Assembly: GCA_035653615.1 (NCBI GenBank)
Contig: DASRBN010000044.1
Span: forward strand, 154,170-218,169
DNA: 64,000 nt
Source: Ktedonobacteraceae bacterium
GTDB lineage: Bacteria > Chloroflexota > Ktedonobacteria > Ktedonobacterales > Ktedonobacteraceae
Reading direction: 5' to 3'
A model generated the notes under the pieces. The model was not told the origin of the DNA and did not search any database. It saw nothing but the letters and a program-made list of their open reading frames with translations. Below, in pieces: positions 36,635 to 45,962 of the stretch. How positions within the stretch are numbered: the stretch's first letter is position 1; the number at the start of each line of letters is the position of its first letter. The position numbers were made by a program, and so were the translations under genes.

Positions 36635-38041
36635 TCATGGTATGATGTTCGCCGGTTGTAGCTCAATAAGCGCCTTTCCATCAAGATTGGCGCTGGCTAT
36701 ATCCAGCAAACTGAGGATCGTGGGAGCGACATCCTCCCCCGAAGGTTCTCGCACGTCATCGCGTACCCGTGCTCTTTCAGGCAGATTTCCCAGTAACAAA
36801 ACTCCGCTCATCGTGCGCTCGCCCGAAATAAAGCGGCGGAGTGGTTCCTGCGTCACGAGCGGGACATACAATTGTGTATCCACGCCGAAATCGCTGCGTA
36901 GCTCAAAAAGAATATCTGGGAAGCGCTCAAGAAATTTGCCGCTGTAGACATCCTCACGCGTCTTTACCCAGTTGACGATGCGCTGCCCTTTTACCCGCAA
37001 TTGCGTCAGATCTTCCAGCAGCGCCATGCGTACCTGTTCATATGTGTGCTTGCTTTGCTCGATACACGCGCGATTCAGCCTGATCCCACCAAAAGGACTG
37101 GTACCGGCAAGGTCCGCCAGACGCGCAACCGTTTTCTCGACAAGGACCTCGGAAAGCTTGTGATGTACGTCCCTACGGCTTGTCAGGGAGGACGTGCTTT
37201 CCGGCATCCCACCCCATAATTGCAAGTGTGTGAATAATGCAGCCGGTCGTATATTTCTCCGCCTCGCCAGGTAACGCCGGTTGAGCCAGCTCTGTGACCT
37301 TGAGCGAGGCGCCAGGAGTTGCCGGCCGCGCAGCCATTCATTGACCTGCAGGCGTCGTATGCAGCGTCTTCCAAACCCGTAGCCGCTCGCTATCACCAGC
37401 ACGCATTCCTGGCCAAGGGCCGCTCTAAAGCTATTGGTGATGCGGTCGAACAGAGCATAAAAATCCGCGATAAGATGCGCGTATGCAGTGCTACCGGGAT
37501 AGCCAGGATCAGCCGGGTCGCTATAGCGCCACAACAGGTGTTGTACGTAATCCAGCGCATCGAACCGCAAGAAAAAGAGGTCCCATGGCTCGCGTTTCAA
37601 CAACTTCAGACTCCTGGCCGCCTGCTCTGAGGTCCTTTCATAGAGCACCCGGCAGAAATCATCCGGCTTTCGTAGCAAAGAGATTATAGACAAATCTTCC
37701 TGATTTCTGCCTATCTCCGTGTTTGCGAAGACTCGCTTGCCCGCGCGTCTTGCCATATCCCAGAATGTTTCACCCTCGACTATGCTTTGTTCCGGTAATG
37801 CTGCATGCTCCCTATTCTCGAAGTCTTCCCTGTTGTTCATCCCTGAGATGCCATGATTGGCGGGATTTCGTCCTGTATAGATGGTGGCCCAGGCTGAAAC
37901 AGGCACAGGGGGAAAACTGGATCGACATTCTAGAAATGGCGATTCCAGCATCAAGTGTCGCATAGCGGGCAATGATGATCCATATACGCGCAAAAGGTCG
38001 GGGTCCAATCCACTGATTCCAAGCATCACAACTTTTGTCAT
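36635..38041 (-). CDS. alkaline-phosphatase-fold protein (phosphodiesterase family), probably degenerate
   Basis: 468 residues. The fold matches type I phosphodiesterase/nucleotide pyrophosphatases: the N-terminal strand VVMLGISGLDPDLL, the nucleophile segment PPVPVSAWATIYTGRNPANHGI (in parts; Ser49 candidate), FDALDYVQHLLW and VIASGYGFG. Against the family pattern, the first metal Asp (usual GLDG) is Ser10, and the Asp-His pair of SDHGFG is Gly220-Tyr221. Asp164 and His168 remain. Loss of three metal ligands suggests it no longer hydrolyses phosphodiesters, or does so differently. It is divergent from the flippase and may take part in surface polysaccharide production. The ATG at 38041 has an AAGGGGG site. 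Confidence 0.82.
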   Translation of the reverse strand: MTKVVMLGISGLDPDLLRVYGSSLPAMRHLMLESPFLECRSSFPPVPVSAWATIYTGRNPANHGISGMNNREDFENREHAALPEQSIVEGETFWDMARRAGKRVFANTEIGRNQEDLSIISLLRKPDDFCRVLYERTSEQAARSLKLLKREPWDLFFLRFDALDYVQHLLWRYSDPADPGYPGSTAYAHLIADFYALFDRITNSFRAALGQECVLVIASGYGFGRRCIRRLQVNEWLRGRQLLAPRSRSQSWLNRRYLARRRNIRPAALFTHLQLWGGMPESTSSLTSRRDVHHKLSEVLVEKTVARLADLAGTSPFGGIRLNRACIEQSKHTYEQVRMALLEDLTQLRVKGQRIVNWVKTREDVYSGKFLERFPDILFELRSDFGVDTQLYVPLVTQEPLRRFISGERTMSGVLLLGNLPERARVRDDVREPSGEDVAPTILSLLDIASANLDGKALIELQPANIIP

Positions 38042-38246
38042 TCCACAGTCCCCCTTCAATCAACATCCGCTTCAGCTAAATGAGCAGGCTCCTACCATAT
38101 ATGATAATGAGCAACAGATATCATACTTATCAATTTGTCACGCTATGTCATACTGTACTATGAAGATGCTATCAGGAGAGGCATATGAATGTGTATGTAA
38201 ACGTATGTATGTACGAACAGGTGGATATGTGGGGCTGGAGGGGAAT

Positions 38247-39638
38247 ATGCTGTTACAACATTCAAAAACACTCTCTTTTGCGAAAAAGTCAGGTGTTGTC
38301 CGACCGGGTGCCGCGCGTTTATGTATCGTCGGCTGCGCTACCTTGCTCGGCTTCTGCTCAACGGCTCTGATTGCGCGCTCGCTAGGGCCGACGGCCTTCG
38401 GCAGTTACTCTTTTATTCGCTGGCTCGCGACCGTCGCGGCACCTGTCACCGGCATCGGCATGTCCGCGCTTACTGCCCGCTACACCAGCGATATTGCGAG
38501 CCGCGAATCGCCGCGGTTAATGGCCGGAATCTTCTACTTTGTGTGGCGACATCACTATCGTAAAATTCTGCTCTATTGCCTGGCCTACCTCTTGCTGGTT
38601 CTTCCATTTTCGCGTTTTTTTGGCGGCAATGCGCCTGGCTTCCTGCTGCTCATGGCAGGCTTAGCGGTTCCCCCTCTGCTTTTGAACGGGGTAGCCAGCA
38701 TTACCCTGCGCAGCCTGCGCTGTTACGACCTGCTGGCAGCTATCCAGCTTGTAGGCGCAATCGTTCTGCTGCTGCTCGTTTTGTGGGCCATTTATACGCA
38801 GTTGCCGGGCAGTGGAATAACCATTGCAACTGCAGGAGCGACAACGAGGGCTACCGGCGATTGGCCATACCTGGACACCGGGCAAACGCTGGCAGCATTT
38901 TTTTTGCTTGCCTCCGCTGCGGCGAATCTTTTTATGCTCACCATCGCGTTGCTCTACATCATACGCTTGCTGCCGCTCAAAGAATCGCTTGCGCCCGGTC
39001 CGCTTCTGAAGCAGCGCCTCACACAGGGGCTGAGCAACTCACTGCTGCTCTTCATCCTGGATGGCATCGTCTGGCAGCCTTGCGAACTGCTCCTTCTGGG
39101 ACATGGGTACAGTGCCGCTGAACTCGGCTTCTACATGCTCAGTTCAATGCTAAGTACCGCCTTCATGAACATCCCTCCCGTGCTGCTCTCAAGCTGCCTG
39201 TTGCCATTCCTCCTGCGCTATGTTCCCGGCCAGCATTATTTGAATGCGACCGAAGCATGGATCAAAACGACGGTCTATACCGCGCTGCTCGCTCTCCCCA
39301 TAGCTATCCTGATGTTTATATATAGTCCCAATATCATCACATTCTGCTTTGGAGCTGCCTACCTGCCGGCGGTCACACCTTTCCGCATCCTGCTCATCTC
39401 CGCTGCGCTGGGCAGTATCGCGACAACCAGCATCACCCGCCTCGCCTCCTCGGGTCGCAAGTGGGCGCAGGTCTGGCCGGGCGCGGCGGCAGCAATTCTC
39501 AACCTCGTCCTGGCTTTCCCATGCATCGCCATCTGGGGAGTTCCCGGCGCGGCACTTGCAAGCGCCGCTGCCCAGGTCATATATGCCACCTGCTCAATAA
39601 TCCTCTGTCGCAGGTGTATGCTGGAGGTGCGCCGGTGA
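38247..39638 (+). CDS. polysaccharide flippase (Wzx/MOP superfamily)
   Basis: 463 residues, about 12-14 membrane helices. The N-terminal GFCSTALIARSLGPTAFGSY is typical of polysaccharide-repeat-unit translocases, and late helices with AYLPAVTPFRILLI and IWGVPGAALASAAAQV fit the family. It would move lipid-linked glycan units to the outer face. The start at 38247 has a GGAGGGGA site; the frame is open upstream but without a site. It overlaps the following glycosyltransferase gene by GTGA, so the two work in one operon. Confidence 0.88.
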   Translation: MLLQHSKTLSFAKKSGVVRPGAARLCIVGCATLLGFCSTALIARSLGPTAFGSYSFIRWLATVAAPVTGIGMSALTARYTSDIASRESPRLMAGIFYFVWRHHYRKILLYCLAYLLLVLPFSRFFGGNAPGFLLLMAGLAVPPLLLNGVASITLRSLRCYDLLAAIQLVGAIVLLLLVLWAIYTQLPGSGITIATAGATTRATGDWPYLDTGQTLAAFFLLASAAANLFMLTIALLYIIRLLPLKESLAPGPLLKQRLTQGLSNSLLLFILDGIVWQPCELLLLGHGYSAAELGFYMLSSMLSTAFMNIPPVLLSSCLLPFLLRYVPGQHYLNATEAWIKTTVYTALLALPIAILMFIYSPNIITFCFGAAYLPAVTPFRILLISAALGSIATTSITRLASSGRKWAQVWPGAAAAILNLVLAFPCIAIWGVPGAALASAAAQVIYATCSIILCRRCMLEVRR

Positions 39639-41842
39639 GTACACGGCAAAGATCGCGCCTCAATACGCGCAAGTCTGATCGCGCGAGCGCGGAACATAGG
39701 CATGAGCGAGAAGCGCCCGTAGCCCGAAAATCTCCTTATTTCAGCGTGATTCTCTGCACCTACAATCGCCGCAACCTGGTTCTCACCACATTGGCTAGCC
39801 TGCGTCGTCAAACGCTTGCCTACGATGAATTTGAAGTTATTGTGATAGACAATGGCTCCGGCGATGGCACGCTTAACGCGGTGCGCGCTTATGTAGATGC
39901 CGGTGCGCGGACAAAGCAATCGCCTGACCATAGTTGGAGGGTGCAATGCCTGGTTGAGCCGCAGAATGGCCTGGCCTATGCGCGCAACACCGGATTATTA
40001 GCGGCATCAGGCGAAATAGCCGTTTTTCTCGATGATGACGCTGTGGCAGACCCATATTTTCTTGCGCGACTGCGGGCGGCATACGAAGCTACCGGCGCCT
40101 GCGCTATTGGCGCGCGTGTCGAGCTGCGTTGGGAGGCGAAACGCCCCCACTGGCTCTGCGATGATATGCTCGAGATGCTGGGATACTTTGCCCCGGCGAG
40201 CGAACGCGTGCAACTGGCTGAAACGCAAAATTTTAGCGGTTGTGGCTTCTCAGTAAAGATCGAAGCGCTGCGGGCCGCCGGCAACTTCACACCGTTTCTG
40301 AGCAAGCGTATGCATCTTCCAGGCGATGCGGAAGTCGCGGACCTCTGCCGCCGCCTGCGCTCCGCCGGCTGCACGCTCTGGTATGAGCCAGAGGCCGTTG
40401 TGATGCATCGAGTAACCGCGCCGCGGCTGGTTCGTGCGTTCTTTACCGGGCGCGCATACTGGCAGGGGCGATCCGAGGTGCTGGCGCACTACAGGGACGC
40501 TAGCTATCGCAAAGCGGGCGCTTTGCTGCGAGCTGCCCTGTGTGATGTGCGCGCAATAGCGTTTCTCGGCCTGATACATCGTCCCCTGCTGCGCCTGGCG
40601 GGGCGGCCATCGAGCGAGCGGCTGCTCGCCACCATGGACCAGGCTCGCAGCAGGGGACGCCTGCAGCAACATCTGGCATTCCTCATGCGCGCCCCGGCAG
40701 CATTCACGACGCCCGCTGTGCTATTCATTCGCTCAACCACGCCAGACCCGACCGCGGATGTATTCGTGCAAGCGCTGTCTGCTCAGGATATCGAAAGTCT
40801 TATTCAAGGCGCTGAGATTCCGCTTTCATGGCTCTGGCAGCATCGCGCTTCCGAAGAGCAAGCGCTGGGCATCATACACTTTTACCGTCCAGGAGCGCTG
40901 CGCCTGGCATACCGGCAGCGAAAAAGGCTCTGGTTTCGTCTCTGGCTGGCGCACCAGTGGGGAATACGCATTGTTACAACGGATGCCGGGGGCTGGTGGC
41001 AGAGTACGCATGGGCTGCGCTTTCACTCGCCTCGCCTGCTCGAACGCAAGCTCATGTATGCCAGCGACGCGATCATAGCATATACACGCCAGCCGGATCA
41101 GCTCTACCGCGATAAAACGCTGCGCCGGCGCGCGCGTTGCCTGCCTCATCCCGGCTTTCGCGGTTATTATCCATTCGCTCCCATCCGCGCAACAGCTCGT
41201 TTGCGACTCGACTTCCCTGTCAACGCCGGTTTTGCCTACCTGTGCCTGGCTTCGATGCAAACTGAGCGCGAACTGCTCTACCTGCTCTCAGCATTTTCTG
41301 AGATGACCGGTCGGTCAGATCGATCACATGTTCGAGATAAAGCATCACCTGCGCACGGGGAGCCGCAACTACTGCTCGTGGGGCGCCCGGTTGATACAAG
41401 AATGCCCGGGCGTATCTTGAAACTGGCGGCGCATAATTCCGCCATTCACCTGCACCTGGCAGAGCCTTCCAAAGAGGATATTGCTCTTTACATGGGGGCA
41501 GCTGATGCCCTGGTGCTGCCCCATTTCGCCATTCATAGCGCCGGGATGCTGGAGATGGCCATGCTGGGACTCTCTTTTGAACGCGTCGTAATTGCACCCA
41601 ACCTGCCACGTTTTCGCGGTATGCTGCCACCACGCGCCAGCGTCCTCTATGAAGCGGGCAGTCGTGATTCACTGACCCAGGCAATGATCGCCGCACAAAC
41701 ACTCGATTACAGGCTTTCAGAACAGGAAGCGCTGGCTCTGGATGCCGTGGGCGGTTGGGGTCACTATGTGCAGCGCCTCTTGAAGATCTACCAGGAGCTG
41801 GCCGGGACAAAAGGGGGTGTAATGCGCTTTGGCAACCCCTGA
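39635..41842 (+). CDS. two-domain glycosyltransferase (GT2 plus GT-B-like)
   Basis: 735 residues from a GTG start (GGAGGT site), overlapping the flippase stop. Residues about 28-330 are a GT2 enzyme: SVILCTYNRRNLV, VIDNGSGDGT, AVFLDDDAV as DXD and CGFSVK. Residues about 375-735 look like a second transferase of the GT-B fold: ITTDAGGWW-like region, YASDAIIAYT, RCLPHPGF, LYMGAADALVLPH and SAGMLEMAMLG as the nucleotide-sugar helix. Two activities in one chain coupled to a flippase suggest successive sugar additions on one lipid-linked glycan. The second domain is inferred from pattern only. Confidence 0.85.
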   Translation: MSTRQRSRLNTRKSDRASAEHRHEREAPVARKSPYFSVILCTYNRRNLVLTTLASLRRQTLAYDEFEVIVIDNGSGDGTLNAVRAYVDAGARTKQSPDHSWRVQCLVEPQNGLAYARNTGLLAASGEIAVFLDDDAVADPYFLARLRAAYEATGACAIGARVELRWEAKRPHWLCDDMLEMLGYFAPASERVQLAETQNFSGCGFSVKIEALRAAGNFTPFLSKRMHLPGDAEVADLCRRLRSAGCTLWYEPEAVVMHRVTAPRLVRAFFTGRAYWQGRSEVLAHYRDASYRKAGALLRAALCDVRAIAFLGLIHRPLLRLAGRPSSERLLATMDQARSRGRLQQHLAFLMRAPAAFTTPAVLFIRSTTPDPTADVFVQALSAQDIESLIQGAEIPLSWLWQHRASEEQALGIIHFYRPGALRLAYRQRKRLWFRLWLAHQWGIRIVTTDAGGWWQSTHGLRFHSPRLLERKLMYASDAIIAYTRQPDQLYRDKTLRRRARCLPHPGFRGYYPFAPIRATARLRLDFPVNAGFAYLCLASMQTERELLYLLSAFSEMTGRSDRSHVRDKASPAHGEPQLLLVGRPVDTRMPGRILKLAAHNSAIHLHLAEPSKEDIALYMGAADALVLPHFAIHSAGMLEMAMLGLSFERVVIAPNLPRFRGMLPPRASVLYEAGSRDSLTQAMIAAQTLDYRLSEQEALALDAVGGWGHYVQRLLKIYQELAGTKGGVMRFGNP

Positions 41843-41867
41843 TGAATTTTCACCAGCCCAATCGATC

Positions 41868-41940
41868 CTGTCATTCTGAGCGCAGCGAAGAATCCCTGCG
41901 ACCACGAAGGCAGATTCTTCGCTGCGCTCAGAATGACAGG
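41868..41940. repeat. REP-like palindrome, 28-base perfect arms
   Basis: Arms 41868-41895 and 41913-41940 (CCTGTCATTCTGAGCGCAGC in the left arm) with a 17-base loop. It lies 25 bases after the two-domain glycosyltransferase gene, where it may end or protect the mRNA. Confidence 0.9.
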
Positions 41941-42127
41941 GCCGATATTGCTCGTTATAGGGCACAGACAAGTTACTGTTGAGTGCAATTTTATAACACC
42001 CCGCTTGATTCCTCCACAAACTCTTAACATATTCTCAACTTTTTTATTACGCATTACCCCCTATCATCAGCATGGATGTTCAGGTTATCAATCATCAATT
42101 CTTACCGGCACAGTGCGGAGAGAACCT

Positions 42128-43291
42128 ATGTCGAGAATATTACGTCTGCTACTACTTATACCCCTGGCTGCGGCCATAGTGATAGGCGTATTCCTGATAC
42201 GTGGCAAAATCCCGGTCGCATCGGCTTCGTGCGGTTCGTGGTCAGATCAGGCGCCTGCACCCGTCAATGGCAACAACAGCTTGCTGGCGGTTGCAGCTGT
42301 GGATGCAAACACGGCCTGGGCTGTTGGCGATAATAACAATTCGACGCTAATCGAGCAATGGAACGGCACAGGCTGGCAGGTTGTTCCCAGTCCCAACAGC
42401 CCGGCATCCGAACTGGATGTCCTCGATGGCGTTGCCGCTGCTGCCGCGAACGACATCTGGGCCGTGGGCTATGAGAATACGGGTGGCCTGGATGCGACAT
42501 TGATTGAACACTGGGACGGCACAAGCTGGACTATCATCGCCAGCCCCAATATCGCGGGAACCAGCAACCGGCTGAACGCCGTAACGGTAATCTCTTCGAC
42601 CGATGTCTGGGCCGTTGGATATTCCGGCACCAACGCTTCGCAGACGCTTATCGAAAACTGGAACGGCACAGGCTGGAGTATTGTCTCCAGCCCCAATGTG
42701 GGGACAGAGCTGAACTACCTCAACGGCGTGGCGGGAGATGCAGCCGGTGATATTTATGCTGTGGGCGAATATGAGAATCTCGGCGTCGATACCACAACCT
42801 TCCAGTCACTCATCCTGCATTATGATGGTACCAATTGGAGTGTTATGCAAAGCCCCAATCAGGGCAACGAGAGCAACTGGTTGCAGTCTATCACGCTCAT
42901 CGGCGGCACGACCCGGTTCCTGGCCGTGGGCTATTATGGAAACGGCGACTATGTCAATACGCTGATCGAGCAATGGGATGGCAGCAACTGGACTGTTGTC
43001 TCCAGTCCTAACGGCGGTTCATATAACAGCATGTTGTATAGCGTAAGCTCCCCCGATGCCAACAATGCCTGGGCCATCGGCTTCTACAACGGCAGCACGG
43101 TAACGAATCAGACGCTGATAGAATACTTCAACGGTACAACCTGGAGTGTTGTACCCAGTCCCAATGTCGGCTCCTACGAAAATGACCTCTTCGCAGTTGC
43201 CGCTTACAACGATAATACCGTCTGGGCCGTTGGAGATAATTTGACGACGCAAGTCGGCAGCCCGCAGGCACTGATCGAGTTCTACTGCTAA
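42128..43291 (+). CDS. secreted WAVG-repeat beta-propeller protein
   Basis: 387 residues. A signal peptide (about 1-28: SRILRLLLLIPLAAAIVIGV) is followed by six to seven repeats of about 52 residues, each with WAVG (or YAVG), TLIEQWNGTGW and SSPN elements, for example NTAWAVGDNNNSTLIEQWNG. This is a beta-propeller of the kind common in Ktedonobacteria and other soil bacteria; the ligand is unknown. Two Cys are left, one near the mature N-terminus and one as the final residue, possibly closing the ring. The start at 42128 is fixed by the signal peptide; the upstream frame runs into the REP palindrome. Confidence 0.8.
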   Translation: MSRILRLLLLIPLAAAIVIGVFLIRGKIPVASASCGSWSDQAPAPVNGNNSLLAVAAVDANTAWAVGDNNNSTLIEQWNGTGWQVVPSPNSPASELDVLDGVAAAAANDIWAVGYENTGGLDATLIEHWDGTSWTIIASPNIAGTSNRLNAVTVISSTDVWAVGYSGTNASQTLIENWNGTGWSIVSSPNVGTELNYLNGVAGDAAGDIYAVGEYENLGVDTTTFQSLILHYDGTNWSVMQSPNQGNESNWLQSITLIGGTTRFLAVGYYGNGDYVNTLIEQWDGSNWTVVSSPNGGSYNSMLYSVSSPDANNAWAIGFYNGSTVTNQTLIEYFNGTTWSVVPSPNVGSYENDLFAVAAYNDNTVWAVGDNLTTQVGSPQALIEFYC

Positions 43292-43476
43292 CCGGATACA
43301 CCAGTAGGGGCGGGGATAGCGATGGATGGGTGGTGGGGAAGCTTGCTCCGCCCACCCGTCCCATAGTTGGAAGAAGCAAAAAGTCCCTTAGAATATCGCT
43401 CATAGTATGTTATCATATAGAGAGATGGTTTTTTGCTGTCCCTGTTCTTTCACCAGCACCCAAAGGAGCGTGCCCG

Positions 43477-43860
43477 ATGATTGCAAGAGACATTATGACC
43501 CGCAAGGTATGTACCATCCAGCCGGAGGCCAGCGCGCAGGAAGCGGCGCAACTGCTTTACAGCCACCGTATCAGTGGCGCGCCCGTAGTTGATGCTGATG
43601 GCAAGCTGATCGGTATTATTACCGAGGCCGACATTATCAGCAAAGTCAACCGCGATGGATTGCGTGTTGGCGATATTATGAGCCACGAGCTGCTGGTCGT
43701 TAACGAGGAGACGCCCGTCAGCGAGATTGCCATGCTCCTCACCGAACGCAAGATCAAGCGTGTCCCGGTTGTAGAGAATGGCAAACTGGTAGGTATCGTC
43801 AGCCGCGCCGATATCGTTCACGCTGTCGCGCAAGGCCACCTGATCATTCGCCAGTGGTAG
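43477..43860 (+). CDS. protein of two CBS domains
   Basis: 127 residues. Tandem CBS domains (about 1-58 and 64-127): ARDIMTRKVCTIQPEASAQE, HRISGAPVVDADGKLIGIIT, then VGDIMSHELLVVNEETPVSE and RVPVVENGKLVGIVSRADIV. A pair forms a Bateman module that binds adenosine nucleotides. No effector domain is attached, so it may regulate another protein. The start at 43477 has AAAGGAG; the longer frame upstream does not. Confidence 0.93.
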   Translation: MIARDIMTRKVCTIQPEASAQEAAQLLYSHRISGAPVVDADGKLIGIITEADIISKVNRDGLRVGDIMSHELLVVNEETPVSEIAMLLTERKIKRVPVVENGKLVGIVSRADIVHAVAQGHLIIRQW

Positions 43861-43924
43861 TCCACGTAGCAATCTTTCTGTCCCCTTATGAGACTTTTTT
43901 CCCGCTTTATTCGTTCATACCTTG

Positions 43925-45826
43925 ATGGATAAGGTAAAGGAGAAAAAGTCAGCAATCCGTATGCCGTACCCTGTGAGTAGAAAACACCGGCGCATCAGCA
44001 GGGAAATGTTCTGTGTTCTTGCGCTCATTTTCCTCGCCACGCTGATGCGCTTTATCCTCATTTCTTATAACTGGCCGGTGACCAATAGCGATGAAGCCAA
44101 TATGGGCATCCTGGCGCGCCATATCGCCTATAATGGCGAATGGCCCATTTTCTTCTATGGTCTGCCCTACCTGGGTCCACTGGAGGGCTATATCGCCGCC
44201 CCGTTATTTCATCTCTTCGGCCCCTCGACCTTCACCTTGCGACTCGGCCTTTTGCCATTCTATCCGCTTTTTGTCATCTGCATGTATTATCTTACCCGCT
44301 TGCTCTATACGCGGAAACTTGCCCTCTTTACTCTCGTACTGTTCTGTTTTGGTTCAGCGGAAATCATCACACGGCAAGTCAAAGCAGTTGGTGAATACCC
44401 GGAGACGCTCTTCTTTGCGGCTTTCATCAGCTTCGTCGTCTCCTGGCTGGTTCTCTCATATCATTCTTCCAACGAAAAAGACTCGCGTAAGATTAACGAA
44501 CAAATCGAACAACCCCACGAAGCCGATAAATCGGCGCTGGGCACGGTGAACCGGCCCCTACGGCTCCGCCGTAGGCCCCGATTTATCGCGGGCAGCGCCG
44601 ATTTATCGGCCTCGTGGGAATCGATGATCGGAACCGATAATCGGACTACTGCGCGGCGCATCTTTATTTACGGCGTTCTGGGCCTGGTGGTGGGTCTTGC
44701 GCTCTGGGTCGATTTCCTGATCTTGCCTTTTCTCGCCACCGCTGCCATGCTTTTACTCCTGTTCTGCCGTCGCGAACTTCGCTCATGGGCAGGTCTTTGC
44801 CTGTTGTTGGGTATTGTGATCGGCGCTTTTCCCCTCATTTATTACAATGTGACCGCGCCAATACAGCAGAATTCACTCGTGGTTTTGTTCAGCATTGATC
44901 GTTCTGGCTCCCAGTTGCATCTTCCATTCTTACAGCAGATCGTTGGCACGCTGATGATCAGCCTGCCGGACGCAACCGGGTTTAATCCGCTCTGCCCGAC
45001 GCAGGCTTTCCCCTACTTTGGGACGCCAGACGTGTCTTGCATCGTTCTCCAGACCGGTTGGAGTCTCGGCTACTTGATTTTGTGGACAATTGCCACATGT
45101 TTTGCGGTGGCTGCGATCTGGCGCGGGCGCAGGGGCGCCTTGTTGCTGAACCCGAACTGGTCATTTGAGGAGCGGCAACAGGTGATACGCCAGTTCTGCC
45201 GCCTGATGCTACTGATGAGCGCGGGTGGCACCATTTTGCTATACGCTCTCAGCACTGTCGCCGCCACCTTTCCCGCGCCGACTGCCCGCTACCTTGAATG
45301 TATACTCGTTGCCCTGCCCGCGGTAATCTGGCCGTTGTGGAAAGGATTGAGTGACGGGCATGTGTCGCGTTTGTTCGCAAACTGGAAAAGTGGTACCGGC
45401 TTGCTTGTACGAGTGGGCTTACTGTTGCTCATCCTGTTCATGTTTGTGCTGGGAACATTCAGTACTTTTACTCAGATTCCGGAGGCACAAGCAGCCTATG
45501 CACAACAAAACGCGCTGGCACAGGATCTGCTCGAACTTCATGCCACGCGCATCTATTCTGAGTACTGGACCTGCAATCGCCTCATTTTTCAAAGTCAGGA
45601 GCAGATTATTTGCAGTTCGCTCGATGATAACCTTAACCCCGGCTTCGACCGTTATGCCCCTTATCGCGCCATCGTCAGAGCAGCTCCCCATCCTGCTTAC
45701 GTCTTTCCGCAGGGCAGTCCCCAGGTACGGCTCCTCGATGCCAGAATGCGCGGCGACCCCCGGTTCAGCAATGCTTTTCAGCGCCTGGCACTGGAAGGAT
45801 ACGTGATCTATCTCCCCAGAGGATAA
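43925..45826 (+). CDS. multi-pass membrane glycosyltransferase (GT39/GT83-like)
   Basis: 633 residues, about 11-12 membrane helices. The first outer loop has NSDEANMGILARHIAYNGEW and the second GLPYLGPLEGYIAAPLF, with acidic residues typical of GT-C enzymes using polyprenyl-phosphate sugars. A cytoplasmic loop after the sixth or so helix contains a 35-residue insertion (about residues 197-231) encoded in frame by the palindromic element at 44514-44618. The long last outer loop ends in PRG. Donor and acceptor are unknown; neighbours suggest glycosylation of a surface polymer or secreted protein. The ATG at 43925 lacks a strong ribosome site. Confidence 0.8.
   Translation: MDKVKEKKSAIRMPYPVSRKHRRISREMFCVLALIFLATLMRFILISYNWPVTNSDEANMGILARHIAYNGEWPIFFYGLPYLGPLEGYIAAPLFHLFGPSTFTLRLGLLPFYPLFVICMYYLTRLLYTRKLALFTLVLFCFGSAEIITRQVKAVGEYPETLFFAAFISFVVSWLVLSYHSSNEKDSRKINEQIEQPHEADKSALGTVNRPLRLRRRPRFIAGSADLSASWESMIGTDNRTTARRIFIYGVLGLVVGLALWVDFLILPFLATAAMLLLLFCRRELRSWAGLCLLLGIVIGAFPLIYYNVTAPIQQNSLVVLFSIDRSGSQLHLPFLQQIVGTLMISLPDATGFNPLCPTQAFPYFGTPDVSCIVLQTGWSLGYLILWTIATCFAVAAIWRGRRGALLLNPNWSFEERQQVIRQFCRLMLLMSAGGTILLYALSTVAATFPAPTARYLECILVALPAVIWPLWKGLSDGHVSRLFANWKSGTGLLVRVGLLLLILFMFVLGTFSTFTQIPEAQAAYAQQNALAQDLLELHATRIYSEYWTCNRLIFQSQEQIICSSLDDNLNPGFDRYAPYRAIVRAAPHPAYVFPQGSPQVRLLDARMRGDPRFSNAFQRLALEGYVIYLPRG
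44514..44618. repeat. in-frame palindromic element inside a membrane glycosyltransferase gene
   Basis: 105 bases with long inverted arms (CCCACGAAGCCGATAAATCG on the left facing its near complement on the right end) and an inner CCTACGGC/GCCGTAGG hairpin. Length is a multiple of 3 and no stop occurs in the reading frame; it adds 35 residues. The core resembles 52561-52584. Confidence 0.85.
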
Positions 45827-45962
45827 AGAACTGGTGATTATCCAGAAGAATCTCGCGACGCACCTGGCTAATCAGCAGTCCTAGATAATGGAATCAATTC
45901 TGGCGTTCAGTTATAATAGGCATCATGTAGGCAGCACTATTCCGAGGCTTGAGAGGATCAAA

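Noticed and set aside
41717..42054. short leftward frames with VILSAAKN/HSERSEES-like sequences
   Set aside because: These are translations of the GATTCTTCGC repeat, seen at every copy.
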